DNA of 64,000 nucleotides from Brachypterus glaber (lineage: Eukaryota; Arthropoda; Insecta; Coleoptera; Kateretidae): contig OY294044.1 of NCBI GenBank assembly GCA_958510825.1, positions 78,910,895 to 78,974,894 of the forward strand, read 5' to 3'. Position numbers and translations under genes: made by a program. The notes beneath the pieces are model-generated. The model had not been told where the DNA came from, did no database searches, and saw only the letters and a program-made list of their open reading frames with translations. Each line of letters begins with the position of its first letter. Within the stretch, counting starts at the first letter, position 1. Shown piece after piece: positions 23,634 to 35,422 of this stretch.

Positions 23634-24804
23634 ATAGAATATGTTTTATGGAAGGACCCCTGGTAAAAAAAAAGTTAAATTACACAAGCCCACAAAAAAA
23701 AAATTGTGAGTCTTGGATTCCAATATGATATTCCTATGTATTTTTTCCCGCTGAAACCGAATCCGTAACCCGTTTAACCCATACACGTCAGGATTTTGAC
23801 ATGACCTCAAAAAACACCTGAAAAACTACTGAAACGGCTAAAACCATCTACTCCATACCACTTTCACCCCCTTCCTCCAAATTCGTAATTTCGTAACCCC
23901 ATAATCCCTTTACCTCGGAATACCATTACTCCATAACCTCAAAATCCCGTAACCTCATTAAGTAGAAAAATCTGGTTCGTGAAAACAGAACAATTACGTG
24001 AAATTTTCTTGTAGAATATAGTTATGAATAAGTAACTGTATAAACCTAAAATCCTAACCCCTTCACTACGTAACCCCATATATTATAACCTCTTAACCCC
24101 ATCATCCTATTCTGTGGAGAAATCCGGTTCTCAAAATCATAAGAGTTTTTTGAGTGAAGTCATGAATCAAGGTCTACTTCATTATTTTTTTAACCGGACT
24201 TCTCCACAGAATAGGATAACGGGATTGAGGGGATATAGTATATGGGGTTACAAAGTGAAGGGATTTTGAGGTTATGGTGTTAAGGGATATTGTGGTTATA
24301 GAGTTACTTACCTATGACTATGTTCCACAAAAAAAACTGAAGAATTTTTTCTGTTTTCCCAAACTAGATTTTTCTACTTAATGAGGTTACGGGGTTTGGA
24401 GGTTATGCGGCTATGGTATTATGAGGTTAGGGGATTATGAGTTTCTGGGGTTTTAGAATTAGCAATTTGGGGACAGGGGGGTGACAGTGGTATGGCATAG
24501 ATGATTTTAGAGGTTTCAGTAGTTTTTCGGGTATTTTTTGAGGTTATGTCAAAATTATGACGTGAAGGGGTTAAACGGGTTGCGGATTCAGTTTCAGCGG
24601 GAAAAAATATATAGGAATATCATATTGGAATCCAAGACTCACAAAAAAAATTGTTTTTTGTGGGCCTGTGTTATGTTTTAAGAATAATCTGTAACAATTA
24701 CTGTCTGTTTATCTGTCTGGTCTGTCTGCCTGTTTTTTTTCTTGGTCTTTTTCCAGGTCTGCCTGCCTCAACTGTCAAATATGGCCCGTAAAACATATTC
24801 TATG
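23634..24804. mobile_element. 1.17-kb palindrome rich in TAACC-type motifs
   Basis: GAATATGTTTTATGG mirrors CCCGTAAAACATATTC, and the arms match nearly throughout to a centre near 24165 (CCTATTCTGTGGAGAAATCC against its mirror). The left arm reads as an irregular repeat of GTAACCCCATA, CATAACCTCAAAATCCC and similar C-rich words. No coding frame. Confidence 0.8.
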
Positions 24805-26251
24805 CATGATGTTTTTAAGGAAACGGCTTTATTTAGTATAAAATAAATATTTATTTTATATTATTATATAATTTATTATATAATTTTATTTTATAACAAA
24901 GATTTCTGTTCCATATAGATTCAGATTCAGAACATATGGATACTGTTTCATAATACCCTGTCAACCCACAGTGATAGGTTGGACCTTTTTAACTATTTAA
25001 TAGTATTACTATAAATAATATGGAATATTATTAAAGCAAAATGACTTTATAATTTAGATTTATTACATACTAAAGAAAAAAATTGAAAATATGTCAAATT
25101 TGGAACTGTATTATTTTTTTCAAAATTAGTGCCAAAAGATTATTTAAGGCTATGTAATATTTGAAAGAAAAATATATTATGTAATATGGGTTAAAAACTG
25201 TGCAGAAAGGTGGTAACTGGCAATGTAAATTGACATTCTATTGCATAACAGTATCCATTTAACTCTGCTAATAGCCGAAAACTATATTATTATAATTTAT
25301 TCACTATTATTATAATATAATTAGGTAATAATTAGGTACATATTATGTACATAAAAAAAAGTTTCCTCAATATTACTTTGCTACTAGGAACCTGAGTGAA
25401 ACAATACAGGGCATTTTTTAAAGAAGTAGGAAAATTTTCCAAACTTGCCACAACTTTTGAACCCTTTAATACGACAGTTACATATACATACCAAAAAATC
25501 AAGTTTACTTTAAATTGTTTAAAAGTTATTGAAACGTGGGTAAATAAATAATGCTTATCGTTAAAATAAAAAACTAAACTTTAAATACTCCTGTAGCAGC
25601 GCATGATAAACATCAAAAAACGTTTTATCTAGGTTCTACTTAGTATTAAGCACGCATTTGGGTTTATTAATGTTCACATTATAACACTTGTGCTTTTTAA
25701 AGATATTATGAAACAACAATGCTTTTGTTTTTTCTGTTGTCAAAGGTCATTGCAATATTGTTATTTTTGTTTTTTTGAAGCTTTGGGCTGTAGAACGTAG
25801 ATAAAATAGTACAGGTCTAAGACTTATCAGCGTTTTTTAGGCGTTATCATGAATGCTATTCACATGATTTTTTTTTTCACACGGATAAATTAAGCTATTA
25901 ATTTATAAACACAAAAGTCATTCACTGTCTTTTGTTTTGAAGTTACATCCAAGAGAAATGTCGTAAATTGGATAAGGTAAAATAAAAATTGACTCTAAAC
26001 TTCTACAAGTGCGTAAATAAATCAAAAAAATATTCTGCAGAAATTTTTAACATTTCAACATGGAAATTATAGCATATCGTTAATTATGAAAAAACTGAAC
26101 AACTGCTCTTTAGTTACAAAGATTAGGAACGTATAATGTAGTGGATTTATTGAATTACCTACTAAATGTTATTTAAATGTAATAATTTAAACTAAATTAA
26201 AAATTGTATGTATTTATTCAGTTTTTTAAATGTGTTAAATATAATAGTATA
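24805..26251. other. Intron, nothing specific recognised
   Basis: AT-rich, with simple TA/TTA tracts near 24840-24900 and 25290-25330. Confidence 0.4.
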
Positions 26252-26372
26252 TTATGATCCAAGGACGAGAAATATGTTTGGACTTTTTGCATGCGGAGAT
26301 TGTGAATCGAGGCGTGAGCCGAGATTCACATCCGCGTCAGACCGAGATATATTTCTCGTCCGTGTATCATAC
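26252..26372. mobile_element. 120-bp palindromic element
   Basis: TATGATCCAAGGACGAGAAA mirrors TTTCTCGTCCGTGTATCATA. The centre also folds (GTGAATCGAGGCG against its mirror). Confidence 0.75.
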
Positions 26373-26460
26373 GCTATTTTTTATTGGCGTGTAAACATAT
26401 TTTTAACAAAAAAAGGTAAAAATAATAAGTAAAATTAGTTTTAATTTGGTTCTGTCAGTT

Positions 26461-26620
26461 ATCTGACAATTTTTCATAAGGGACCGCAAAAGTACTTTGG
26501 CGGGCTGCAGCCCGCCAAAGTAAAACAAAAGACTAACACAACCGCTATGCAATTTTCCATAAGGGACCGAAAAAGTGTTTTGGCGGGCTGCAGCCCGCAA
26601 AAATAAAACAAAAGACAAAC
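26461..26620. repeat. Direct duplication with a GC palindrome
   Basis: Two copies about 87 bp apart share CATAAGGGACCG, then GGCGGGCTGCAGCCCGC, then AAAACAAAAGAC. The first copy contains a perfect 24-bp palindrome centred on CTGCAG, standing out in AT-rich DNA. Confidence 0.85.
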
Positions 26621-26812
26621 TCTTAACAAAAGTGTCACTTTAAACTTTACATTTCTAACCGAAAAATGTCACTTTGGAACACAAGCGAATAAAAAATACT
26701 TAAAACTACAAGCGTCTAATAAATATGCTCGTTTTTATTAAATTATTTATTTTATTTATTTAGTCGTTCCGGGGCCTTAAAATGGTGTGTTACACCATAC
26801 CAGACTGCTAAC

Positions 26813-26847
<35 letters not shown>
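26813..26847. repeat. (TAA)n microsatellite
   Basis: About 11-12 TAA units. The preceding 60 bases (CGTTCCGGGGCCTTAAAATG..) may be the 3' end of a LINE with a TAA tail. Confidence 0.85.
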
Positions 26848-27317
26848 GAAACAATTTTTAGTGTTTCCTCCATATTAGAACTTTGTTTTATGCCATTCAT
26901 CCCTTGCACATTTTCAAGAGAATTTTCTTTTCTTATCCACTTTTTATTGCTATATGCAGAAGTTATTATTATTATTAAAGTTTTATAAATTTTTAAAGCA
27001 AATTTTTTATTATTTTAAGCACAGTTAACTTAATTAAAACTATTTTATTGAAATGCACTGTCAGAACTTTTTTAAACTAACAATTTTTTAATTCCGATTT
27101 TTTACTTTAAAATATACGCTAATTTTCAAAAAAAATATTAATCAATAAAGTCAATGAACTTTAAAATTTTCGCGTTTCCAACTAATTTTTATTTGCAAAA
27201 TTCGGCTTTCTATGACTGTAACCGTAAAACAAAACTTGGTGGGGGACTTTTGTTTTCATGAAATTCTACTTTTATTCGAGGGGTCCCGCAATAATGAAGG
27301 AGACGGCGCACTTGGCC

Positions 27318-27471
27318 AGGAAGTCTGGGAAGTCTCTAGGAAGTCTTAGGAAGTCCGGGAAGTTTTTGAGAAGTCTCAGGAAGTCTAGGAAGTCACTAGG
27401 AAATCTCAGAAAGTCCGGGAAGTCTTTGAGAAGTCGCAGGAAGTCTCAGGAAGTCTGGGAAGTCTTTAGTC
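27318..27471 (+). repeat. GGAAGTCT minisatellite, left block
   Basis: About 14 degenerate units of 9-12 bp built on GGAAGTCT or AGAAGTC (for example GGGAAGTCT, CTAGGAAGTC). It lies just inside the left hAT-like end. Confidence 0.9.
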
Positions 27472-28090
27472 GTTATTTTAATAAAAATACTTGAAAAACA
27501 CGGTGTAATTTTCGGCATATCGGCAGCACACTTCATTTTGTCTATTTCGCGAGAAAGTGATCGATTTTTAAAAATACATTTCTGACGAAAAATATATGTA
27601 TGTTATGTATTATGGTTATGCGAGCGTCTGGATGAAGCCTAAAATCGTAAAAAGCATGCAATTTTCGGTTCAATATAAATTTATTTAAATATTAGAATGG
27701 AGTTTCTTTTTATTTTAGTTGTACATGTGTTTTTTGTACTTTTTATCGGAACTTTTATACTTATTTGTATATTAACGTAGCGTAACGTATATAGCATTTG
27801 CCACGATATTATGTTTTTGTTTATACCGAGGTTTATACTTTATACTAAACTATAAAAAAAAATATAAATAATTAAACTTTTAAATAAATAGGAGATATAG
27901 TTTTATTACACAAAAAAATAAATGTCTGCCCAAGTTTCTACCATAAATTACGCAAAATTTGGCCAGAGGTAACCTCTTCCTACCTCGTAACGCAGTTTCT
28001 TATAATTTCTCACTAAAATTCTACATGGTGTAACGCTGTATTCGACCCCACCTAAACCCTTTATGTACTTTGTGAACGAATTCATTGGGT

Positions 28091-28216
28091 TTGTTTTTTT
28101 TTGTCGAAAATCTCAGTTCTTAACTGGTTCGGAACTGGTGCAGTTACAACTGGGCAGTGCTCAATGGCAACTGCGCACGTTCCGAACCAATTCAGAACTG
28201 CTATTTTTGGAAAACA
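28091..28216. mobile_element. Second copy of the 120-bp palindromic family
   Basis: GTCGAAAATCTCAGTTCT and GGTTCGGAAC mirror GTTCCGAACC and TTCAGAACTG..TTTTGG. It matches 17461-17580. Confidence 0.7.
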
Positions 28217-28401
28217 ATATAAACCTAAATAAACCGATTGTTTCATGTTTTTACTTAGTCACAGAATGATCATCATACCTCGGGCAAAAGCGGGAATAAA
28301 TTCAGCACTGCAGTGCATTGATAAGAAGCAGTTGCATAAATCCCTGAATAAAAAATTCGCGGGCTAAATTTAAAAATCAGGCATGCGTAGAATTGCAAAA
28401 A

Positions 28402-28590
28402 GTTGTTAGAAGTCTTTAGGAAGTCACTATAAATCTTTGGGAAGTCGGAGGAAGTCTCAGGAAATCTCAGGAAGTCGTAAGAAGTCTTAGAAAATCTCAG
28501 GAAGTCGTAAGAAGTCTTAGGAAATCTTTGAGAAGTCCGGGAAGTTTTTGAAAATTATAGGAAGTCTTAGGAAATCTTTCGAAATATTGC
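28402..28590 (+). repeat. GGAAGTCT minisatellite, right block
   Basis: About 16 units such as GGAAGTCGTAAGAAGTCTTA. It is in the same orientation as the left block although the element ends are inverted, so the blocks are not part of the terminal inverted repeat. Confidence 0.9.
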
Positions 28591-28879
28591 AAAAGACTTC
28601 CGATTTTGAAGGAGACGACGCACCCAAAACCTATTGCGGGACCCCTCGCTTTTATTGTTCTAGTATGCATAAAAAAATCATATCGATACCTCCTATGATA
28701 ACGCCATAGTGATGCAAGTATTATGTGGTGTTTGCTGGTGAACATGTATTGTACTGAAGTTCACTGGTGAAAACATATCCACACGTAATTAATGCATTAA
28801 TGGGTACAAAAGTTATGATAAATTTAACATTTTCACTGTTTATTCCTTAAAAAATGACCCTCCAACACAAAACACTTAC

Positions 28880-29209
28880 ATGGCGGCGACTGATTCGGCC
28901 TGGGCGGACTCAGCAGTCCCCCATTTCTGGTCGGGCTCAGCAGCTCACACACGCTCTCCAGCTCGTCAGTAATACTCGCGTACTCCGTATGCATGTGCAT
29001 GAGCAACCCTGCGCGCTTCGACGTAGTCGTTGTCGAGACAGGCGGGTAAACTTTAATTTTAGGCTCGGTGAAAGTTACGCTGCGCTCGATGTTCGTTAAA
29101 CTACCGCCAGGGGGCTCTGAGCACTCGGGCTCGGACTGGGTCTGCGAGAACTGGCGCTTTCCTGACATCAGGGACGGTTTACTCATCGATTTGGTCAGAG
29201 GTTCGTCGC
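28880..29209 (-). CDS. Trpm: Trpm C-terminal tail exon with EYASITDE motif
   Basis: A 330-bp exon between acceptor TATATGCAG and donor T|GTAAGT, in phase with both neighbours. It encodes GDEPLTKSMSKPSLMSGKRQ, a Ser/Pro-rich stretch, and MHTEYASITDELESVCELLS. The 'EY.SITD' core matches a conserved island in the otherwise variable TRPM1/TRPM3 tails, supporting orthology. The composition suggests a disordered, phosphorylatable tail. A 1.55-kb palindrome begins 86 bp upstream of the acceptor. Confidence 0.92.
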
Positions 29210-29294
29210 CTGCATATAGTTAGTTTTTTTTTTGTTTCATCGGATTTATTTACAATATTACAACACTGAACGAAAGATAGTACGAATGCGACAC

Positions 29295-30843
29295 ACGGTT
29301 CCCGGGAACATGACTTTAGCCCAACTTTCTATTAACCAATTTTTTATTTCATATCTTTTTTATGTAGGTCCTAACGATCATTTTACGCCCAAACTTAAAA
29401 AAATATAGAGGGCTAATTTGTTTTTATTGACGAAAAAAAAGTTTAACTATTATTTAGTCCAGGAATACCACCAAAAATAAAAATTTAATTTAAAACATCT
29501 AACATGAAGTATTATTATGGTTCTATAAAATAATAAAGCATTGACCAAATTTCAAGTCAATAGGCTTACGCACCCTGCAGCACAGAGGTTCGAAAATTAA
29601 AAAAAACCTTCATTCAATTTTTTTAAACAGAGACGGTGTTTTTTTATTTTCTACTAGAATAAAATTGAATAATTTTAACAATACTTTTATTTGTATTTGT
29701 CATTTCAAGTATTAACAAGTTTCTGTTAAATTTTAATTAAAATTAACCACATGAATTCAGCTTATAATAAGATACATCACAATGTTGAATACGCGCAAAT
29801 ATTACTAATTAATTAAAATGTTAATCTAAAACAATAAATCTAACAACTTAGTGCTATAGTAATTAATTAGAAAAGAAAAAATTTATAAATGAAGAGAATT
29901 ATAACTTCTTAATGCCTTAATAATGTGACTACAAAAATAGGATGTGCAGCATTAATTTTATACCTGCTCCAAAATATCTTACGCTCGTGATTTACTGCTC
30001 CAAAGGCTTGCTTTGAAAATAATCCCAGCTGTAGATTGGTTCTTTTAATAAATTCTACCCCAAAAGATCACATTTTTTATTTCATCATGTTCCAAAATTT
30101 ATTAAAGGAACCAATCTACCGCTGGGATTATTTTCAGAGCAAGCCTTTGAAGCAGTATCACGATTGAAAGATATGTTGGGGCAGGTATAAAATTAATGCT
30201 GCAAAAAGTTTTGCAGTCACATTATTAAGGCATTCAGAAATTATAATTCTCTTCATTTATAAATTTGTTCCTTTTTAATTAATTACTATAGCACTAAGTT
30301 GTTAGATTTATTTTTTTAGATTAACATTTTAATTAATTAGTAATATTTGCGCGTATTCAACATTGTGATGTATCTTATTATAAGCTGAATTCATGTGGTT
30401 AATTTTAATTAAAATTTAACAGAAACTTGTTAATACTTGAAATGACAAATACAAATAAAATTATTGTTAAAATTATTCAATTTTATTCTAGTAGAAAACA
30501 AAAAACACGGTTCGAATTAAAAAAAAAATTGAATGACGGTTTTTTAAATTTTCAAACCTCTGTGCTGCACTGTGCGTGAGCCTATTGACATGAAATTTGG
30601 TAAATGCTTTATTATCTTATAGAACCATAATAATACGTCATGTTTGATGATTTAAATTAAATTTGTATTTTTGGTCGTAGGTTATTCCTAAATAATAGCT
30701 AAACTTTAAGGATTTTCGTCAATAAAAAAAATTAGCCCTATATATTTTAAGTTTGGGCGTAAAATGATCGTTAGCACCTACATAAACAAGATATGAAATA
30801 AAAAATTGGTTAATAGAAAGTTGGTCATGTTCCCGGGAACCGT
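29295..30843. mobile_element. 1.55-kb near-perfect palindrome
   Basis: The arms of about 740 bp are mirror copies with few mismatches, from ACGGTTCCCGGGAACATGAC at the left to its mirror ending at 30843. The loop is about 60-80 bp near 30060. There is no open frame; it resembles a foldback element. Transcribed in the Trpm intron it would form a very long hairpin. Confidence 0.9.
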
Positions 30844-30888
30844 GGACAGGAAGCGAGATAGAGCCGGCAGCCAAGCAATTTATTGGTT

Positions 30889-31770
30889 CAGGGTGATCCA
30901 GAATTCCCGCCCTCGTAATTTTTCTCGAAAATGGTAAGGAATATTTAAAAAAAATCAGGAACCGTGTTTTATAGTCTCACCTATACTATAAGTTAAATAC
31001 CATACAACGCTTTCATAATAATACTCGTTGGCCCTGTGGCGACGTCTATATTTTTTCCCCATGGTAAACGATTTTTTATTTATGAAAATCCAAGATCTCT
31101 AAATTAAAATACTTCAGTTTCATGTATTTTTTTTTCTGTGCTCATTTGTTTTCTAGTTATGGACTGTCAAAATTTACTTAATTGTTCCTAATTTTTTAAC
31201 GATTGCGGATATTACTTTTAGCTTTATAAATACTAATTAATTTTAATAAGCAAACAATTTAAAAAACTTTTTTAATATCTGCAATGGTTAAAAAAATTAG
31301 GAACAATTAATTAAGTAAATTATGACAGCCTATAACTAGAAAACAAATGAGCGCGAAAAAAAAGATATGAAAGTAAACTATTCTAATTTAAATATCTTTT
31401 AATTTCATAAACAAAATCACGTTTACCATGGGGAAAAATATAGAGGTCGCCACTGGGCCAACGAGTATTATTATGAAAGCGTCATTCGGTATTTAACTTG
31501 CAGTACAGGTGAGACTATAAAACACAGTTTTTGATTTTTTTTTAATGTCCCTTATAGTTCTGCGAAAGGAAAAAAAGTCTCCGACGAAAGGGGGAGGAAT
31601 CATTCGCGCTCTATTCTTTCCGTCAAGAGCATTATACGGCGTTCGTGCTTACATCGGGCCTCCCACTTGCACACACATTCCAAACATATTTCCCGTAGCC
31701 ACAGATCCGTGCGTCAAACTTTTCCCTTTTTTGAAAAAAATTACGAGAGCGGGAATTCTGGATCACCCTG
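30889..31770. mobile_element. CAGGGTGATCCAGAATTCCCGC palindromic element
   Basis: CAGGGTGATCCAGAATTCCC mirrors GGGAATTCTGGATCACCCTG. The arms run through GTGTTTTATAGTCTCACCT and GGCGACGTCTATATTTTTCC with their mirrors. The right arm has an extra GC-richer segment (about 31555-31730) lacking a partner in the left arm, so an insertion or a lost segment. Confidence 0.85.
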
Positions 31771-32011
31771 TTCATGAAAAAATTTATATTTTGCTACATT
31801 ACTTTCTAGGTGTGTCACTTTAATATCTATAATGTGTAAGAACAAATAATTTCAGATAACATATGAAGAGATGCAAAAATAGAAATAAAACAATAAAAGT
31901 GCGTCAGAAAAGGCAAAAAAATTTGATTTGTCGTTCCGTTCGTTTTGGCCCAATTCCAAAGTGCATGCATGCAATCCTGGCGTAAAATTTGTTTAAAAAG
32001 AGTTTTTTGAT
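31771..32011. other. Spacer between elements
   Basis: No structure recognised. Confidence 0.3.
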
Positions 32012-32784
32012 TATAGCTGTGCCGAATTTTTTTAAAAAGCATTATTCGGTGGGCATTGAAATCGTACTTTTTACTAGGGTCACTTCATCTGTACTTGGTC
32101 CGTTTTTGCTCTGGTTTTCGTTTACAAAATTTAAATGTCAGAAATTATTTCTGGGGCTGCTAAAGCAAGGCTCTGTTTCTTTTTGACAAAATTGCGGTAC
32201 TTTAGCAAAAAAAAAAATCCACGTATCGTACCCCTAAGCTTAAGAGTAATCGAGGGGAAGTGCGATGCTCTTTTATTGTGTGGCGCTACCCGAAAGAATA
32301 AAAGTCCAAAAACCGAAAACTAACGAAAGAGAACGAAAGAACAAAGTAAGACTAAGATGAAGTGACTCTACTTTTTACAACATAGTTTGATTTAGTTTGA
32401 CAGGTTAGAATTAATTTTTAAAGTGAGGTTATTTATCAAATTCAAAACATATCAAAGCAAAAACACAGTATCCGCTTTGATTTTTTTCTAAAAATTAAAA
32501 TTACTAGAATAAAATTTATCGGAAAAATAAAACAACCTAATTTACATTTCGAACTTTTCTAATTATAAAGCATTATAAGAATAATTTAAATAGTACAATG
32601 CAAAAAACTAACAAAAAATCCAGTACTTATTTTTTTACTGTATTTTATCCTGGACGGTTTTTGTGAAGAGCTTAACCCAACTTAAAATCTCTTGTCAAAA
32701 TGATATGATGTAAAAGTTACGATTTCAATGCCTCCCTTGATAAAACCTATTAATGCTTTTTAAAAAATTCGGCAGAGCTATGGT
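32012..32784. mobile_element. Nested palindromic element
   Basis: The outer ends TTATAGCTGTGCCGAATTTT mirror AAAATTCGGCAGAGCTATGG, with GGCATTGAAATCGTA mirroring TACGATTTCAATGCC. An inner pair (32066-32386) mirrors ACTAGGGTCACTTCATCT with AGATGAAGTGACTCTA. Confidence 0.75.
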
Positions 32785-33380
32785 TTAATTTAATTTAATA
32801 TAGATGGCTAAGTGCTACTAGGCCATATTTCACAGTGGAAGTTTGAAATTTCTCAAACTAAATTTTTGCCAAGCTCACTTTAAAGTAAACTCATCTTGCT
32901 TTTTTGTTGAGATGTGACATTTAATTGTGAATGCAGAATGTTAGATATTTAATATGATACAGATTTAATCAAAACAATTTATAGCAAAAAAACATTAGAA
33001 TATTGAGAAATATCAAAATGCTTCGTGTATGATACCTACTATATAAAAAATTTCTGATGAAAACTGGTTCCAATACACATATATCAAAACTCACACAATT
33101 TTAAGACACCCATACGCAATTTTTTAAACTGCAGAAATCTTATAAAATGTTATGAAATCGTATGAAAGTCCATGTAACTTGATGAGGAATTGTATATAAA
33201 ACTTTATGCAAATAAAAAAAAAAATATTTTTATGCGAAAATATATGGTTTTTATCAGCACATGAAAGTTCATGGGATACCAGTATTTTCACCAGAATTTT
33301 CTTATAGGGTATGGTCTGTTTTTTCAAGCAAGATAGTAAATAGGTTTGAATAGTATACGTTTGTGTATAGAATATTATAA
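32785..33380. other. Intron, nothing specific recognised
   Basis: AT-rich. The final 70 bases (from about 33305) contain GGTCTGTTTTTTCAAGCAAG, an extra partial copy of the next element's end. Confidence 0.4.
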
Positions 33381-33829
33381 CTATGGTCTGTTTCATCAAG
33401 CAAGAGAGTAAATTAAAAATCGCACAGTAAATATTTTTACAACAGGTTTGAATAGTATATGTTTCTGTATAGAATATAGTTATGTTTTATAAAATAAACT
33501 ACGCAGTATATTCGCACATTCAATATTCGAATCTGTTTTGAGAATATTCCCTGTGTGATTTTGAATTTACTCTCTCGGTTGATGAAACAGACCATATAAT
33601 AGTTATGTTTTATAAAATAAACTACGCAGTATATTCGCACATTCAATATTCGAATCTGTTTTGAGAATATTCCCTGTGTGATTTTGAATTTACTCTCTCG
33701 CTTGATGAAACAGACCATATAATAGTTATGTTTTATAAAATAAACTACGCAGTATATTTGAATCTGTTTCGAAAATATTTCCTGTGCAATTTTGAATTTA
33801 CTCTCTTGCTTGAATAAACAGACCATAGT
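33381..33829. mobile_element. CTATGGTCTGTTT-end element with 123-bp tandem units
   Basis: CTATGGTCTGTTTCATCAAG on the left mirrors CTTGAATAAACAGACCATAG on the right. The interior holds tandem units starting ATAGTTATGTTTTATAAAAT at 33476, 33599 and 33722 (period 123), the last one shortened. The repeated open frame on the - strand is a by-product of the tandem array. Confidence 0.85.
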
Positions 33830-34175
33830 AGATAAGTAGCTAATTAGCCATCGATATGTAAATTTTTATTTTCGCCTTTTGCCAGGAATTACTACAATCC
33901 AGTTTTGCTTACTACGTTTGTATAAAGTGTTTTGATGTGTTTCTCTACGAAAATTGACACATCAAAATAAGCGTATGAAACGGTGGAGATTTTCGAGTTA
34001 TTCGAATTTTGAAATGTTCAAATGAAATTTGGTGAAACGAAATAGTAAATTTAGTAACATGTTTCAAAAAGGGTATTTTACAATACACAATATGATTTAC
34101 AAACCCGACTTACTGTCATAATTTGTAACAATAGAATGTATTGCAAAACCATTTGCCAAACAAGTTATTAATGCT

Positions 34176-34303
34176 ATTTTTTTCTACGACCATAATTTAA
34201 TTAACTCTTCAAAAATGTAAAAAGGGAATAAAATTCGAACGCGTTTTTCAATTATCTCTTTCCATAGCCATCTAGTTATATTATAACAGTCGTAGAAAAA
34301 AAA
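34176..34303. repeat. Short palindrome
   Basis: TTTTTTTCTACGACCATAAT mirrors ATAACAGTCGTAGAAAAAAA. Confidence 0.7.
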
Positions 34304-34310
34304 TTGTATC

Positions 34311-34867
34311 GTACAACAGGGTTCCCACAGTTCACGAAAATTGGGGAAAACCGAAAGAAGTCAGGGAATTGAAAATAGACAACTGGAAAACCTAGAATTT
34401 AGCTATTTTTGATCTAAATTTTTATAAATGTTCAAAAATTTGGGAATGTCGCTTTCAGGTTTAATTATTTTTTAATAGCGTTTTTGTTACATATGTAACA
34501 AACATATGTGTACCCTAGTGGAACACAAAGTTACAAAGACTTGACCAAAAGTTAGGTGAATGTGAGTCTAATATAGAATAACTTTTATCTAACGTTAACG
34601 TTTCACCAAACATCAGATAAATTTTATTCTAGAAAACACATTTTTCTAATGTTATATTTCCACTCAAATATAACTAATATAGATGAAAGCAATTATGTAT
34701 AAAATCAGTACCATATGCAAGAAGCACACGCCTGTAATTTCATATCCTACATTAAGTTTATTGTATTTTTTACGTTTGTCTAATCAGAGAATCTTATGAT
34801 TCTGATCAGGAAAAACCTGGAAAAGTCAGAGGATTTGAAAGTTTAATAATTGTGGGAACCCTGTACA
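34311..34867. mobile_element. ACAGGGTTCCCACA-end element
   Basis: GTACAACAGGGTTCCCACAG mirrors TTGTGGGAACCCTGTAC, with inner GGGAAAACC..AGTCAGGG mirroring CCTGG..AGTCAGAGG. A partial relative lies at 50622-50720. Confidence 0.8.
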
Positions 34868-35422
34868 AGAAACTACATGAGACACGGTGATTCCGAGGAA
34901 ATATGGGCATATGAATCCCGACATACCTAATTTCCGAAAATAGTGGCAGAAAGAGAGACTTTTTGGTGCGAAAGTTGGTGTCCTTAATTCACATGCTAAA
35001 TTAGAGAAACAAAATACATATGCGTCGAAATTATTCGTTTAAATACAGAATAATACAGTATTTTTTTTAATTTTTGTATTTTTGTGCTTGTACATTATTA
35101 TCCATTTAATGGAATTGACATTAAATGAGAAATAGAAGAATTGCATTTGTACATAAAGCGTAAACTAATTTTGTAAACTAAACTGGTTCGAAAATCAGTT
35201 AAAGCCGGTGGTTACCTCCACTTCTAGTCCACACAAGTCCTGGACTTAGGGGATACTTAATTAAGTAGAATAGTACGAGGTTAAACAAACATGTAAATGT
35301 ACACATGCTCGGTAACTTTAGTTTAAAAATGGATAGTAGCGATGATAAACGGATAATTAGGATTTTTTTAGGAAATGTGAAGAATATATGTATTACATAT
35401 ACTATATGCTTCAACAACTGAG
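34868..35422. other. Intron, nothing specific recognised
   Basis: AT-rich; no clear repeats or coding frame. Confidence 0.4.

Larger units (their letters stand above)
27277..28648. mobile_element. hAT-like element with 8-bp target duplication
   Basis: The ends CGAGGGGTCCCGCAATA and its reverse complement are flanked on both sides by the direct 8-bp sequence CTTTTATT (27269-27276 and 28649-28656). An 8-bp duplication is the hallmark of hAT transposition. Inside each end lies GAAGGAGACG(A/G)CGCAC in mirror orientation, then GGAAGTCT minisatellites. No transposase frame was found, so it is non-autonomous. It also contains the small element at 28091-28216. Confidence 0.85.

Noticed and set aside
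27258..27494. Lys/Ser/Leu repeat protein (KSLGSLRKS units)
   Set aside because: A translation of the GGAAGTCT minisatellite, which lies inside a hAT-like element; no independent coding signal.
31545..31823. 92-codon + strand ORF
   Set aside because: Lies in the right arm of a palindromic element and its unpaired insert; no recognisable domain.
33437..33826. 129-codon repetitive - strand ORF
   Set aside because: It arises because the 123-bp tandem unit is a multiple of three; no resemblance to a protein family.
33476..33829. Possible CRISPR-like array
   Set aside because: The units are whole 123-bp tandem copies without variable spacers, in animal DNA inside a terminal-repeat element.
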